From: Amorphochlora amoebiformis
Lineage: Eukaryota; Cercozoa; Chlorarachniophyceae
DNA length: 64,000 nucleotides
Assembly (NCBI GenBank): GCA_054601695.1
Contig: BAAHQB010000385.1
Location: forward strand, 1-64,000
Direction of reading: 5' to 3'
Shown here: positions 1 through 63,989 of the stretch, piece after piece
Position numbering within the stretch: the first letter of the stretch is position 1
How the letters are laid out: the number at the start of each line of letters is the position of its first letter
Translations under genes and position numbers: made by a program
The notes under the pieces: generated by a model
What the model was told of the DNA's origin: nothing
The model's input: the letters and a program-made list of their open reading frames with translations, nothing else
Database searches by the model: none

Positions 1-299
1 TACTAGACTATACCACTATGATAGCCTCTAGAGCCTAGATAGCGCTCTGCTAGGCTGTAAACATCATCTTGATCTTTGTCTAGATATACACTAGATACTA
101 GAGATAGATAGATGACTAGATGTAATACATCTTCTAGATCTTGTACCATATATCTCGTAAGCCTTGGTATTGGGAGAATCTAGATTTTGTGCATCTATTT
201 ATCTCGATATCAACTATCTAGCCTATCACGGTGAATAAAGAGTAAGTATACTGACGGTCAACGGTTAGGGTGTATAACGCTACTAGCGCTGTGGCGTTT
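1..299. other. CTAG-rich intergenic sequence, 3' flank of the SH2 gene
   Basis: No coding exon was found. The stretch is not microsatellite. It is unusually dense in CTAG and TAGA words (many between 1 and 200) and lies directly downstream of the stop codon of the minus-strand SH2 gene. Similar CTAG-rich sequence follows other genes in this window. Confidence 0.5.
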
Positions 300-1146
300 C
301 TAGCTCTTAATTTCTTCCGCTCGGATCCTCTTCATGAAGTCGAACTCTTTGTTGTAGTTTTCTGGAAGGATGGGCTCACGATGACTCACCATCTCCGACA
401 GTATCTCCTATTATATTAAATATATACATCGTAAAAAAAATCGACATATGTAATATAAACAAACTGCAAATTATTTTTAGTATATACATACATAATAAAC
501 ATAAAAACAGGTATGTACATTTTTACATGCTTCTTGATGTAAATGTGTATTTTTATTATATAATTATTTAACCTTGAAGTTTTCCCCTGTTCTCCGCTGC
601 CCATTTCTGTCTTTGAACTTAAATTTTCCGAACTGTGGCCTGTGTACAAATGTAATTATTTAAATACACGTTTGACACATGACCGTGACATTCTCTCATA
701 TACATTTATTTCTTCTCTCTCCTTTTCCCTTGCCTCCTTTTTCGCACCCTGACTCTCCCTCCCAGCCAAACCACCCAAAAACATACCAAAGAGAAAGCGG
801 AAAAGAGAATTTAAAAGAAAACAAAGATGGCACTCACGGTGACATCTCTGAGAAAAACCAGAGACACTTTTTCTTGTATCCAATCTCGCCGGGACGCTTG
901 CTTTGCTTAGAGTACTCAACGGTAAATCGGTTGGATTGCTGATGTTTAGGGTAGTAGTTAGTCAGGACAACAGTGGGCTTAGGGTTGGAATTGTATAAAT
1001 GTATATCAATATATGCACCCATATCTATTGTGGACGTAACCTGTGAAACCTTGGGTCAGAGTCTGTAATGTAGAAGTTTAATTGTCTTACATATGTTTCT
1101 ATGTTATTAATATACATATATATATCTATATATCTATATATATATT

Positions 1147-1198
<52 letters not shown>

Positions 1199-1399
1199 GT
1201 ATATATTATATATTATGATTAAACGTACCGTAACATCCATGGGTTCTCGGACCATAAACTTGCCAACATTTTTCTAGTAAAAGGGGATGATGAGATTATG
1301 TTTACTCTCTATTTACATATATTCTTCAAACCAGAACGTAGTTTTACACATATGAAAGTGAGGCGTACAACTCTTTTCGATCCCTCTCTCACTCTCGAT

Positions 1400-1441
<42 letters not shown>

Positions 1442-1561
1442 CTAAATTATACACATACCAATATATTCCTGTAGTTTCATTAGTTTCATATCATACCAAA
1501 TATCTCTATGTGTACACTAGTGTTTGTATTTACATGATATTATACATACATACAAAAATAT

Positions 1562-1620
<59 letters not shown>

Positions 1621-1828
1621 ATATGTATTAATGTCTAAATATAATGTATTTACAGACGAATATATACTGAATACATCCAAACCTTCATGAGTCTTTTGAT
1701 ATCTTCCTCTTTTATACGTCCGTGATACCACGGGACCATCGCCAGGGTGTATGTCTTTGATTATTGTATGAAATTTTATCACATGGAACAGTATGAATAA
1801 TATGGACATATATTCGCACGAACATATA

Positions 1829-1867
<39 letters not shown>

Positions 1868-1885
1868 GCATGAATGTATATATAA

Positions 1886-1960
<75 letters not shown>

Positions 1961-2040
1961 GTATATAAATGTATATTTTACATAGATATAAAAAAGCAAA
2001 TATATATATGTATTTATATATATATATATATATATATGTG

Positions 2041-2114
<74 letters not shown>

Positions 2115-2144
2115 AACACACACACACATATATATATATGTATA

Positions 2145-2200
<56 letters not shown>

Positions 2201-2301
2201 GTTATATGTGTGTAGAATGTTGAATGTACGCGTTTATTCTTCATTTTTTTTTAATGTACAATGTATACACGTGTGCATATTTGCACATACATACATACAT
2301 G

Positions 2302-2341
<40 letters not shown>

Positions 2342-2598
2342 AATACCGCCTAATACACATATATACACATATACATACAAATACATTTATGTGCAGGGAG
2401 AGAATAATGGAAGCATACCGAGTTTTCCCTGGCAGTTGTATCGCAGGGACTATCCACAATGGAAATTAGCATAGTTTCCGTCGCCTGTACATGGAATGTA
2501 AATCATTAATATAATGTGCACGCACCTGTATATATATATATATATATGTATGTAAAAAAAATTGCATATTAATATATGTATACACACACATTATACAT

Positions 2599-2636
<38 letters not shown>

Positions 2637-2703
2637 GTATGGCTTATAATGTATATGCAAATGTATAAACATGTACATATCTCACATACCAATATGGGCA
2701 TGC

Positions 2704-2751
<48 letters not shown>

Positions 2752-2786
2752 TATATACACATGTATAGCTCAAATATATTTGTCTG

Positions 2787-2818
<32 letters not shown>

Positions 2819-3020
2819 TATATAAATATACGCGCATATGTATATAAATTGATTGTATACATTAATATGTATTGAATATTGTACTTGTATATGATATATT
2901 TATTAATATATATTTATATATATGTACATATCATATATATATATATATTTATATGTATATATATATATATGTATATATAATATTTAGATACACATACATA
3001 AACACACGCACACTCACAAC

Positions 3021-3065
<45 letters not shown>

Positions 3066-3526
3066 GTATATATATATATATGTATAATAATAGATGTGAA
3101 TATTGACATAGGCAAATGTATACATTGTCAATCATCTTTCTTTCAAAAGGCCCAAACCGCTTAACCTAGGATTAAGAGAATTTGGGTTAGATTTAACCTT
3201 ATTAGAAGGTTTAGGGGTAGGAAGATTAAGGGGTTTAAGGCCGCTTAGATTAGGGACAAAGGGTAGAATTATTATGGTTTACAAATTGTGCGAATCTGGT
3301 AAAGCGTACTATTCGCTCTTTGGGTTTTCCTTTGTCTGGGTCTAAATGTATGTTCATTTTGTGTACACGTACTAGCATACAACGTACGCTATATAAATGT
3401 ATGTATACATGCATGTATTTAGGTATGTATTGTACATAAATGTATCTATGCAGTTTTATCATGTGTTGTATGTGTATGAAATATATATAAATGAGAGTGT
3501 AGAAGATATAAATACAATATATATAT

Positions 3527-3562
<36 letters not shown>

Positions 3563-3872
3563 TCATATAAACGAATAAATCCACCACACCTGCACATATT
3601 ATATATATATATATATATGTTTTCATATATATTATATATTATATAGACCCCTAACACTGTAGTGAGAGAGAGAGAGAAGAGACAGATAGAAACACATAGA
3701 TACATGAATAGAAGCGAGAGCGAACAGTGAGTGAGGAAGGAAGCTGTTGAGAAAATACAGATATGGAGAGTACACGTATGAATATTGCTTTTCATTCATA
3801 TATATGTAATATGTATGTATATATATATGTATTTAATAATAATAATTATATATATAAATATATATGTGTATG

Positions 3873-3947
<75 letters not shown>

Positions 3948-4194
3948 AAATACGAACAGATAGAGAAATACCCGATATTAGATGACCAATGATTAGAAGA
4001 ATAGCCTCAAGCTGCGTGACGCTCAACGGCATGTTAATGTTCAGAAAATATTCATTGATCCTTCTGTAGAACCTCTCCGCCGTTACTTCGGACTAAAAAA
4101 CGATTAAAAGGAAATGAAGCCGAAATCCTACAGGTCGTAAACCATGTAGCGTATTCACAGGTCATACGGGTTGGGTCGTAGGCCACTGGGACAT
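300..4194 (-). CDS. SH2-domain protein, 10 exons, about 243 aa
   Basis: Exons, in transcript order: 4194-4168, 4092-3972, 3341-3283, 2484-2419, 1754-1683, 1273-1229, 1062-1036, 977-838, 639-573, 407-300. Every junction is GT...AG and keeps frame, with a stop at 302-300. Residues 1-99 form a helical-looking N-terminal region of unknown family. W100 begins [15 protein letters not shown], the start of an SH2 domain. FMVRE (R124) matches the FLVR motif whose Arg binds phosphotyrosine. The C-terminal part of the fold ([20 protein letters not shown]) ends near residue 224. A lysine-rich stretch lies between the two halves. The start ATG at 4194 is chosen because MSQWPTTQP joins exon 2 in phase 0. 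The exon 7 donor is the least certain, since 1041 is an alternative with a worse phase. The likely role is a soluble adaptor that reads phosphotyrosine, inferred from the domain alone. Confidence 0.75.
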
Positions 4195-4861
4195 GTCTAC
4201 CCGGTAGAAATACATGCTCTCTCTCACATGTCATGAACACCAATGTACAAATTTACAACGCCAAACAAGAGAGAGAGAGAGGAGACACACGGGAGAGAGG
4301 GAGAGGAAAATGGAGAGGAAAATAGGAGAGGAAAATATATGGACAGGAAAACAAAGGGAGAGGAATAGAGGAGAAAGAAAGGAGCGTTGAGGTCAAGAGA
4401 AAGAAAGGAAATTGAGGCATATAGAGGTGGGCGAGAAGGAGGGGAGCGGGATGGGCCATATACAGGGAAAGAGAGTCCAAGGAGAGAGTCAAAGATGTGT
4501 GCTCTGAATGTGATTTTATTGTACCATACATTGTATATTTGGTATGTACATTTATATAAATATATATGTATATATATATTCTACATATATAATATATATA
4601 TATATATATATTTCCAAAACCTGGTCTCTGAAGGAATCCTGCCAGAAATGGAGGGCGTTTTGGTCCAGGTTGCGATCCTTGAAGGCTGCTATTAGATTGA
4701 CAACCCTAATCATTGTATTTTTTCATATTTTAGATGGATATTACATACATTATATATATATATATATATGTATGTATATATATATATATGTATGTATATA
4801 TTTATATACATTTAGATATATTATACATATATTATATATATATATATATGTATATATACAT

Positions 4862-4899
<38 letters not shown>

Positions 4900-4904
4900 T
4901 TTAT

Positions 4905-4966
<62 letters not shown>

Positions 4967-5124
4967 GTGCATCTCATATGAAGTCAAATAATAGCCTGGT
5001 ATTTGAGGACTTTCATCAGTTGACTATCCTCTATATAATCCTTGTCGGACTACTGTCTGTCTCTCAATAATTAGTAATTCTTAGCAGTTTTGCTTCCGGT
5101 TGCAATGGCAATATAGAATATTTA

Positions 5125-5160
<36 letters not shown>

Positions 5161-5198
5161 TGATGCTCCCCCTGACTTCACCCAAGTAAGTTTTATAA
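4195..5198. other. Intergenic: purine tract and TA microsatellites
   Basis: 4261-4500 is a purine-rich GA tract on the plus strand. 4556-4610 and 4746-4965 are mostly (TA)n with a short (AC)n. The islands 4616-4735 and 4979-5120 gave no exon chain. This is the gap between two minus-strand genes, so 4195-4500 would hold the SH2 gene promoter. Confidence 0.45.
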
Positions 5199-16168
<10,970 letters not shown>

Positions 16169-16180
16169 GGCGATGTGCAC

Positions 16181-16215
<35 letters not shown>

Positions 16216-16395
16216 ATTATTATTATTATTATTACCTCATAATATTATCCAAAGTAGAAAGGATAGGGAGAAAGAGAGAGGGTGGTGGGCGGACAGGTAT
16301 GGGGAAAGGGTTAGGGAGGAGAGAAGGGGAGAACAATTATAATAAATATATATATATATATATATAATATATATATATTAGATTTATAATATATT

Positions 16396-16457
<62 letters not shown>

Positions 16458-16659
16458 TTTTTTATATATATAATATACATATTTTACATATATTTATAAG
16501 TTTTGTATAATAAATATAATACTGTGTTGTGTGTAGTAAGGAAAAAAAATTATTGTATGCATATAACCATTATGATAGTATAATGATATAATATTCTGGT
16601 GTATATATAATGTTAGTACAGTGAAAGACATACCGCAAAAATAGTAAAGCTATATTTTT

Positions 16660-16692
<33 letters not shown>

Positions 16693-16718
16693 ATATAAAA
16701 TAGTATATATATATATAT

Positions 16719-16764
<46 letters not shown>

Positions 16765-16823
16765 TGTATGTGTATATGCATATGTATTAATACTAATTTG
16801 AAATTTCTATTTCATTAATACAT

Positions 16824-16868
<45 letters not shown>

Positions 16869-16939
16869 TATAATATTATGCAATACCATATATATACATA
16901 TATATCGTAGTATATATATCATGATATATATATTTATAT

Positions 16940-16992
<53 letters not shown>

Positions 16993-18507
16993 ACATTAAA
17001 CAAATTTGTGTCATACGTACATATATTATATAATAGTTATATAAATTATAATTACAATATTATATAATATATGTATACATCTAGTATGTGTAAGACTATC
17101 TCCACAATGCGCACTGTAACTGCATGCATGCCTTGAATTGTCTTCAATTTAAGTTCTAAATATATATAAATTGTTATTATCGAGATGTTGCTAAGCTCGC
17201 ATCTGTTACATGTACTAGTCATAATTCTTAATTCTAAGTTATTCAATATCGGAAGTTGAACATCCGATCACATATGTAACGCGTGAATTCTGTAATTGCT
17301 ATACTGATTTACATTAATATTGTGCAGTAGTGTAGCTGACACAGTACGGTAATATATAAGTGTGATTCGACAATGCATTGGTATGTAGTCATTGTTATAC
17401 AAGTAATTGTGGTACAGTATATATATATTATACAATTATATGATGACATGTAAGTTTCTATTTTTCAATGACTATTGTCGAATTACGTTATTAAATAATT
17501 GTTTTTCACACTGGTATATGAATGACAATAATTTATAATATCATTGGCACATTGAATGGCACATGAAATTGTTGTAAAAAGGTTGTATGTTTTCAATTAA
17601 CAATTTAATATTGTACAGTATTGAGTATATATTTATATCATAAACATCAAATGATATTTCTGTAAAATAAGTATGTTTGGAAGCACGAACGCCTAAAGGA
17701 GTCCGAATATCATGTGCCTTGGGCTTTCAACCTGGATATCTACACCTCAATATGCCAATATCACTTCCTAATATGATAATTTGGGCGTTTCACATTGGAG
17801 AGTTTCAAAATATAAAATAACTTTTACCATTTTTTCGCGCCTGTATTGATGGTGACCCGGAGCCTGGCCGGAGGGAAATTGAACCTCGCTCAATTTAGGG
17901 TAACTATCTGATACGGTCTCAAAATTATGTGTCACTATTGGGAAGGAGCTTTGCATTATTTTTTTTTCTGAGATGGGAAGGCCAGTTGTATTGAACCATA
18001 TCAGTATTTTACCTGGCAGCCTCCAAAAAGGCGCCAGCTACGTAAACTAAACTTAATTCCACCTTTTCTTTTTTCCCTTTCCTTTACATTATTATTATTA
18101 TTAATAATTGTTGGCACCTAGGAAGTGAAGCAACAATAAGGAACATTCCATCTACTACCAACGTGGGAGTGATTTTATGTACACCGCCTTAATCCAGACC
18201 GGAGATTCATCGGGTATTTGAAAACCTGTCACATAGGCTGTGACATAGCCAACCGATATACGTATTCATATCCCATAATCACTCAGAACACTTCCACACT
18301 GCGATTCTTTAGCTTATCGATTTACATTATTAAAATCTCTGCTATTCATGTATTAAGACTCATAAATCTCAGTATTCGACTTTTAGATGATCCTCCTTGT
18401 CAATATGTGTGTCGTAGGTCTGTGGACCTTTGGTCTCTGATAACGACGCGAGACACGACACAAGCATCTGCTCCACTCCAAGCCTGCCCACGCTCTCATC
18501 CGGCACG
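16169..18507. promoter_or_regulatory. Divergent intergenic region between two large genes
   Basis: It lies between the start of the minus-strand 767-aa gene and the putative start of the giant plus-strand gene, so it should carry both promoters. 16185-16500 and 16670-17000 are TA/ATT microsatellites with a G-rich block at 16258-16335. 17000-18200 is AT-rich unique sequence with no exon chain recognised. No specific promoter motif can be named. Confidence 0.4.
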
Positions 18508-52164
<33,657 letters not shown>

Positions 52165-52304
52165 TTGGACAGTCGAACTGACGAAGAACCAGTTTTTTTG
52201 AACGTTAACGAATGTTGAATTTAAAAACTAATACCAACTAATCTCCAAACTTGCACACATTTTTTTTTTTCTTTATATATATATATATATACATATATAC
52301 CTAT

Positions 52305-52347
<43 letters not shown>

Positions 52348-52444
52348 TTAAATATATATATTTACTATATACATTTATATATAATATACATATACACATA
52401 TATATACACATACATACACACATGTAAACAATTATATACATATA

Positions 52445-52494
<50 letters not shown>

Positions 52495-52620
52495 ACACAT
52501 ATATATACACACACATGTATACACACACACACATATTTATATTCACACATACACACACTGTCACATACATGCATATATATATATATATATATATACTATA
52601 TATATATATATATATATATG

Positions 52621-52657
<37 letters not shown>

Positions 52658-52678
52658 AGGTATGGTCTTTTATGTATG

Positions 52679-52725
<47 letters not shown>

Positions 52726-52862
52726 GTATGTATATGAAAATATATATTGTAAACATACTAGATATATACGGTGCAATATTACTGTAATTATTATTATTAT
52801 TATATATAATTATTTATTATCATACCAATTATATTTATATACTTATACATATATATATATGC

Positions 52863-52904
<42 letters not shown>

Positions 52905-54053
52905 TAGATATATTATATCCATTCGAAATAGAATTTCGGTAGGTATACGTACGTATACCATAAGTCCATGATATGCTAGATATGAGATTAGATCCTGTAC
53001 GTGTTATCACGATTGTTGACTCAGTATAATACGTATCATCATACGTATGTTTATACGTACGTATGTACTATGATCTAGTATATACCATAATATTACGTAC
53101 GTATCATCATACGTATGTTTATACGTACGTACGTACTATGATCTAGTATATTCCATAATATTACGTACGTGTACGTACCCCAGAACTAGCAGAACGACAA
53201 TTAATGTCATGCATGTGAATACGTACACAGTGCGTATACGAAGGTAAGTTGTATACGTACCACACTTAGTAGTCACAATCATCGAATACACTAAAGTACG
53301 CTCTAAATCGTAAATCTAAACTAGAATGAGGCGAGCTCATATGTTTCTAGTATTTTCCAAGTTACGTACGTACTGTACAGTGACTCGTACTGTATGTCCG
53401 AATGACTACCGTCCGTCTAGACCGTGGTCTAGGTCTAGTAGGTGGTGTCACTCTAGTGTCATGACCATAATAAGTAATATGTACATAGTAAGTACATGCT
53501 AGACATTCATGATCACGATACATCTAAGAATAAAATATCATACTCAGTGAGTCATGCATAGGCTGGATCATCATACTAAAAATACCCTGGCCGGCACTTG
53601 TACAAATGTTTTCATGCTTCTTAGCACTACTTTATCACTAGTTGATCCCTAGTATCCGGAGTATACCTCTAGTACCTACTAGACCTAGTAGACCTAGGTA
53701 TCTAGGGTATACGTACTAGTAGTACAGTAACTAGATTAAGTCTAGTAAGTAGTGGTATTCCATATACGTACATATACTAGATATACGTATTCTAGTATTG
53801 TCGTATCATTGAAACTCTAGAAACTAGATGATGTAGATGATCATGCTGAAAGTAGATCCAGAAACAGTGTATAATTAACTTCAGTACGTATGGTCAGAAA
53901 TAAAAGACTTAAAAACGGTTTATCATCTAACTTATGATGCAATCTCGTGCATGATCTAATCTACCTCTCGGGAACTCCAAGCTGAAAATTGTCCTGAATA
54001 TGTCTCGTTATCTACTGAGGAAATACGTGTACGCTTAGGGATATCTAATGCAT
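52165..54053. other. Convergent intergenic region, TACGTA/CTAG-rich
   Basis: 52280-52900 is (TA)n with short (CA)n. 52920-54000 is unique sequence, unusually rich in TACGTA, CTAG and GATC-like palindromic words, with no exon chain in either strand. A 68-base tandem duplication lies at 53031-53166. Both flanking genes end here, so it should contain two 3' ends. Confidence 0.5.
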
Positions 54054-58334
<4,281 letters not shown>

Positions 58335-58584
58335 TCGGGAGCCAACGACAGCCCGCCGTTTGCGAGATTCTTTTCAATTCTTTATTCTTTTTTTCGGCCC
58401 TTCAGCGAAGAATTAAATTGAATACTGCCGAAAAATAAACTCCGATGCTTTCAATGGCTCCCACAGGGTATCCCCCCTTACCCCACAGCAACAACAATCG
58501 CTCACCGATCGCAGTTGCCAACCCTCGAAGTCATTCCCCATCCTTCGCAACATCTATAATTTTTGTTATTTCTGGAATATCTGA
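58335..58584. promoter_or_regulatory. 250-base divergent promoter region
   Basis: It separates the start of the minus-strand kelch gene (58334) from the start of the plus-strand membrane protein (58585). It is free of TA microsatellites and contains pyrimidine-rich stretches (about 58370-58400 and 58470-58500). No named promoter element can be assigned with confidence. The head-to-head arrangement suggests shared regulation. Confidence 0.45.
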
Positions 58585-59395
58585 ATGCCACACTTGTCTA
58601 ATTCAGCCGTCGTCACTGCATTGAGTCCACCTGAAGCAGACCACCCTCTAATTTCGATATTTTACAGCAATTTCCTAGGATTACTCGCCCTAGTGGTCCT
58701 CGCCGCTATATTTTGCGTCTCCTCCCTCGGACACGTACGCAGTCCGTCTCTGCAGAGTATATTACATCCCAGAACAGTGTGCCTGCCTGTGTCGAGAATA
58801 CTATCCCTCCGATCCCTTGGCGAGGATACAGTTGAAATTAAGACCTTCAATTTTCCTGAACCATCTATTCCATCCCTACAGAGGTCTGATGGCCTTGCTT
58901 CTTGTTGTGCACAACAGGTACTCCCCTCAGATGCAGCACGGTTAGAACTCCAATTGTGAGCGGTCGGGGAGCAGCGATGGCTTATGGACTTGTCTATGGC
59001 AACCAAAACCCTACTATCTCCAAGTATTGGAGAAATGGGCGTTCGTCCTCGAGCCTACGTGCCCGCGCAGGGGTGGAGGTATTGAGCTGTAGAAAAAAAT
59101 GTCCGTGATTGGAAACGCTAAGATTAATTATATGCAGAGTCTCGAGCCATCTGTAGTCAGTGGGTTTGAACTAAAGGTTTGGACTCCAGAAGAAGGCGAC
59201 AAGCTGGTGGCTTTCTCCACTACCCTTTTGAATCGTGAATGCTTAACCCCTCTTAAAACCCCAGCTCTCCATGCTCTCTGAGTGGTGGCTGGAGCACCAG
59301 CAGTGTGAGACCTTCGAGATCGGTAACCCTGTTTACTCAGTCCCCGCTGACACATTAATTTAGGCCTGGCTAGTGAAGACTATTTCTTCACCTGA
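58585..59395 (+). CDS. Single-membrane-segment protein of unknown family, 5 exons, about 196 aa
   Basis: Exons: 58585-58883, 58946-59078, 59138-59206, 59265-59322, 59364-59395. Phases match at all four introns (42-62 bases), and the total is 591 bases ending in TGA at 59393-59395. Residues about 29-48 form one hydrophobic segment ([20 protein letters not shown]), preceded by a short polar N-terminus, as in a type II or signal-anchored protein. Downstream parts include [20 protein letters not shown] and [18 protein letters not shown]. No family is recognised. The short introns without TA repeats resemble those in the 5' half of the neighbouring kelch gene. Other intron choices near 58900 exist but break the frame. 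Confidence 0.55.
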
Positions 59396-60703
<1,308 letters not shown>

Positions 60704-61114
60704 GTGCAGACGGTGATGCTGTCGTTTCTTTCGCTCCAGACTCAAAGGATCCTCAAGTTCTCATGTCCGTAAAGGTAAACATCTCAGAGTTGCATCTCAA
60801 AATATATCTGCCAGAATATGAATACATTAGGGTTGGAGAGTGAGCGCTGTCGTCGTCTCTCCTTTTACACCTGAGGAATCAAAGGTACGTAGCGGTCCAG
60901 TCTGAGCACATGTATAAGGGTCTTATAAAAACAGGCGAGCGCTGAGAAGTTCTTGTCGGTCCTTAAGGAGAAGGCCGAGGCAGCGGTGAGTCTGTTTAGA
61001 GCTTTGCAAGATTTTTTCATACTAAACTCACTCTTCTTACACGTGTAGGGTGAGAAGCTCGATATGCCTGTCGCCGATGCCCTGAAACCCTTCGGCCTGG
61101 ACTCCTTCGCTTAG
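60704..61114 (+). CDS. 3' exons of an unrecognised small protein (5' end not found)
   Basis: Exons: 60704-60774, 60831-60884, 60935-60985, 61049-61114. They have matching phases and a TAG at 61112-61114. The readable C-terminal 80 residues run [19 protein letters not shown], then [40 protein letters not shown] and [19 protein letters not shown]. The sequence is soluble and alternates strand-like and Lys/Ala-rich helical parts. The family is not recognised. The first exon is entered in phase 1, so at least one upstream exon with the start codon is missing. The introns are short (50-63 bases) and free of microsatellites, unlike those of the giant gene. Confidence 0.6.
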
Positions 61115-61738
61115 ATATATACCATGACCAATGAAGACTGAAAAGCTAAATCAACTAAAATTTTTAAGCTTGAGTTAACGTTTGAGTCCGATAATCAAAA
61201 ATGAGAAAAGATCCGTTCTTAAGTGTTCATAGAGTTGATAGTCTCGATCTAGGATAGTTCTTTTTACATTCACTAGATTTATTCAGTAAATACGCTCATG
61301 CAGTAGATACAACCATGAGAAAAAAAATTTAGATCAAGATACTCTAGCTCAAAATATAACTTTCTAGTCAGTTTGTATCAAATCATGCTAGACTGAGTCT
61401 TATCACGTGCCCGCCACCGACTATCTAGACTATATACTAGTCCAGCAGCCCACTTCGCTTTAGACGGTCAATTAGGACGATGCTGTACAGGAGAGTTCCA
61501 AATATCGCCGTTGATTCTGAGACGTAGAAGATCGTGTATTTCAGGGACAGATGGCGCTTATACTGATCGGAGCTTGATGACTGTTTTCGGTTCTGTACAA
61601 GTACGTATTGCGTGTGTGTAAATAGAGGATTTATTCTGCCTATTTAGCAGAATTATTATCGTTCATCAAGGGTGATAATGACAGCAGTGATGTGATTATA
61701 TATATATATATATATAATATAAAATAAAAATAATATAT

Positions 61739-61769
<31 letters not shown>

Positions 61770-61838
61770 TATGTAAAAATAAAGTAAATATTACATATGT
61801 ATGTGTATATATCATGATATATCTATATGTATACATAT

Positions 61839-61920
<82 letters not shown>

Positions 61921-62058
61921 TTATATATATATATAAATATTATATATATATATATGTTTGTATATATACATATGTATATATATATATGTATATATACATA
62001 TATATTTACATATTTATCACATTAATAGAACCAACGTCTACGTTGCATAATGGAACCT

Positions 62059-62106
<48 letters not shown>
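61115..62106. other. Intergenic: unique CTAG-containing sequence then TA repeats
   Basis: 61115-61695 is unique sequence with several CTAG words (61240-61440) and no exon chain. 61697-62020 is (TA)n, and a (CA)n run at 62060-62089 lies just before the next start codon. Confidence 0.5.
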
Positions 62107-62108
<2 letters not shown>

Positions 62109-62298
62109 GGCTACCAGTAAAGACGGATACATAAGTAGATTTACCCCATCTCGATGCACGGCCCTGTTTGCCTATGTAACACGATACCTTAGACCGAGCA
62201 TTCAAAAGGTTTATACATACATACACTGCGACATACATACATTTAAACATACATATATATTCATATGTACATATATGTATATATTATATTATACATAT

Positions 62299-62330
<32 letters not shown>

Positions 62331-62619
62331 GTAACATAGTTACCACAACGGTACTATGATTTGGTTTATTTATGATTGACTAGATTATCTGTTATTTAAA
62401 TTTGCAGCTCGCAATTTCAAAAATACTCGAATCTTAGCAATGTTCCGCTAAAACCTAATAGTCTGAAGCAGGTTACTACCGGGTAGTACCAGATTAGGCG
62501 ATCTCCAGCAATCTACGGGATTTCCAGCGATCTCCAGCAAAGCTATAACTATGCTTCTGTGATATTTACTAATTGAAATGCATCCTCTCATGCTATTTAT
62601 ATCATTGCTCTAACAAATA

Positions 62620-62684
<65 letters not shown>

Positions 62685-63070
62685 TTGAATATGTAGCTAT
62701 TTTTTATTTTTTATAGTATTACAAGCCACAGCCTTTTTTTCGCCTCTTTAAGCTTTAACTCGGAGTAAAAGATGGAGATTTGGCCTGATGAAATACTTCT
62801 ATTTATGCACATGTAACATTTGTACCATTTAAGTATGGATCGTATACTTATGTATACCTACATACGTACATACGTACATACTTACATCATACATGAAATA
62901 TGCATGTATGTATGACTGTATGAGATACCTGCAATGAAGGCCGCGGCAAGGACAATGCAGTACTGGACGAGTCTTTCGTATCTGCGAGTTATTAGACATC
63001 CGTAAATGTCCACACTTATCCTTTAGCCCGAAATACCATAAGGATTCGAATCATATGCATATATATATAT

Positions 63071-63104
<34 letters not shown>

Positions 63105-63107
63105 AAT

Positions 63108-63155
<48 letters not shown>

Positions 63156-63370
63156 GTTTATGGATATACGTATGTGTCTATTTGTATAACAAAAACTAAA
63201 CTAATACTAGTAGTAATAATAATGATGATAATAATAATAATATTTAAACTAGAACACATGTTTAAACGTTATTTAAATGTACCTATATACATGTAGATAT
63301 GTACATACACCCACACACATGTACTTCTTTATATATATGTATATATATATATATGTATATATATATATAG

Positions 63371-63402
<32 letters not shown>

Positions 63403-63501
63403 CACACATTCATTATCATACATATAATAAAACCGGTCCTGCTGGGAGAAGTTGTTCGTAACAGCATACCCTATCCAATCTCCGATGACCACCTTAAATG
63501 A
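62107..63501 (+). CDS. Small basic protein, 3 exons, 59 aa
   Basis: Exons: 62107-62208, 62961-63001, 63465-63501. Phases match, with ATG at 62107 right after a (CA)n/(TA)n tract and TGA at 63499-63501. It reads [20 protein letters not shown], then [28 protein letters not shown] and [11 protein letters not shown]. It is small, Arg/Tyr/Trp-rich and amphipathic, a size seen among accessory subunits of mitochondrial complexes, but no family can be named. An LTR-like repeat lies in the first intron. A spurious chain is possible because it rests on only three short exons. Confidence 0.45.
62330..62615 (+). mobile_element. Solo LTR-like interspersed repeat, copy 3
   Basis: The right end (CATCCTCTCATGCTATTTAT, then CTCTAACA) and the blocks TACCGGGTAGTAC and GCGATCTCCAGC match copies 1 and 2. 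The left boundary is uncertain. It lies between the first two exons of the 59-aa gene. Confidence 0.5.
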
Positions 63502-63597
63502 ACCATATTGTTAATTGGAACCACCTGTGGAAGCATTACTGATATACCTCCGTTGATAGCACTGCAACCATCATGATTACGGCCATAATTTCGCTGT

Positions 63598-63639
<42 letters not shown>

Positions 63640-63673
63640 TATATATATATATATATATTATATACATATATAT

Positions 63674-63723
<50 letters not shown>

Positions 63724-63777
63724 TGTATGTATGTATGTAACATACACCTATATGTTATATATATATATAAGTTACGC

Positions 63778-63906
63778 GAGGACATATTCTTTGGATACCA
63801 CAGCTCATACACCTTCCCAGCGGTCTCTCAATTTCTCTCTCCCTACCTCGTGACAGTCTGGACGCATAGATTATACCACGTGATGAGGAAGACTGTTGAT
63901 AAAATG
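63778..63906 (+). CDS. Possible partial exon at the window end
   Basis: One frame reads DIFFGYHSSYTFPAVSQFL, then SPYLVTVWTHRLYHVMRKTV. It follows a GCGAG acceptor-like site in a non-repetitive island flanked by (TA)n. The aromatic and hydrophobic composition would fit a membrane protein. No start, donor or partner exon is visible inside the window, so coding status is unsure. Confidence 0.3.
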
Positions 63907-63932
63907 TTTTTATACACAATACGTATTATACA

Positions 63933-63989
<57 letters not shown>

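Noticed and set aside
58662-59006. Minus-strand 114-codon frame
   Set aside because: It is antisense to two plus-strand exons that form a phase-consistent five-exon gene.
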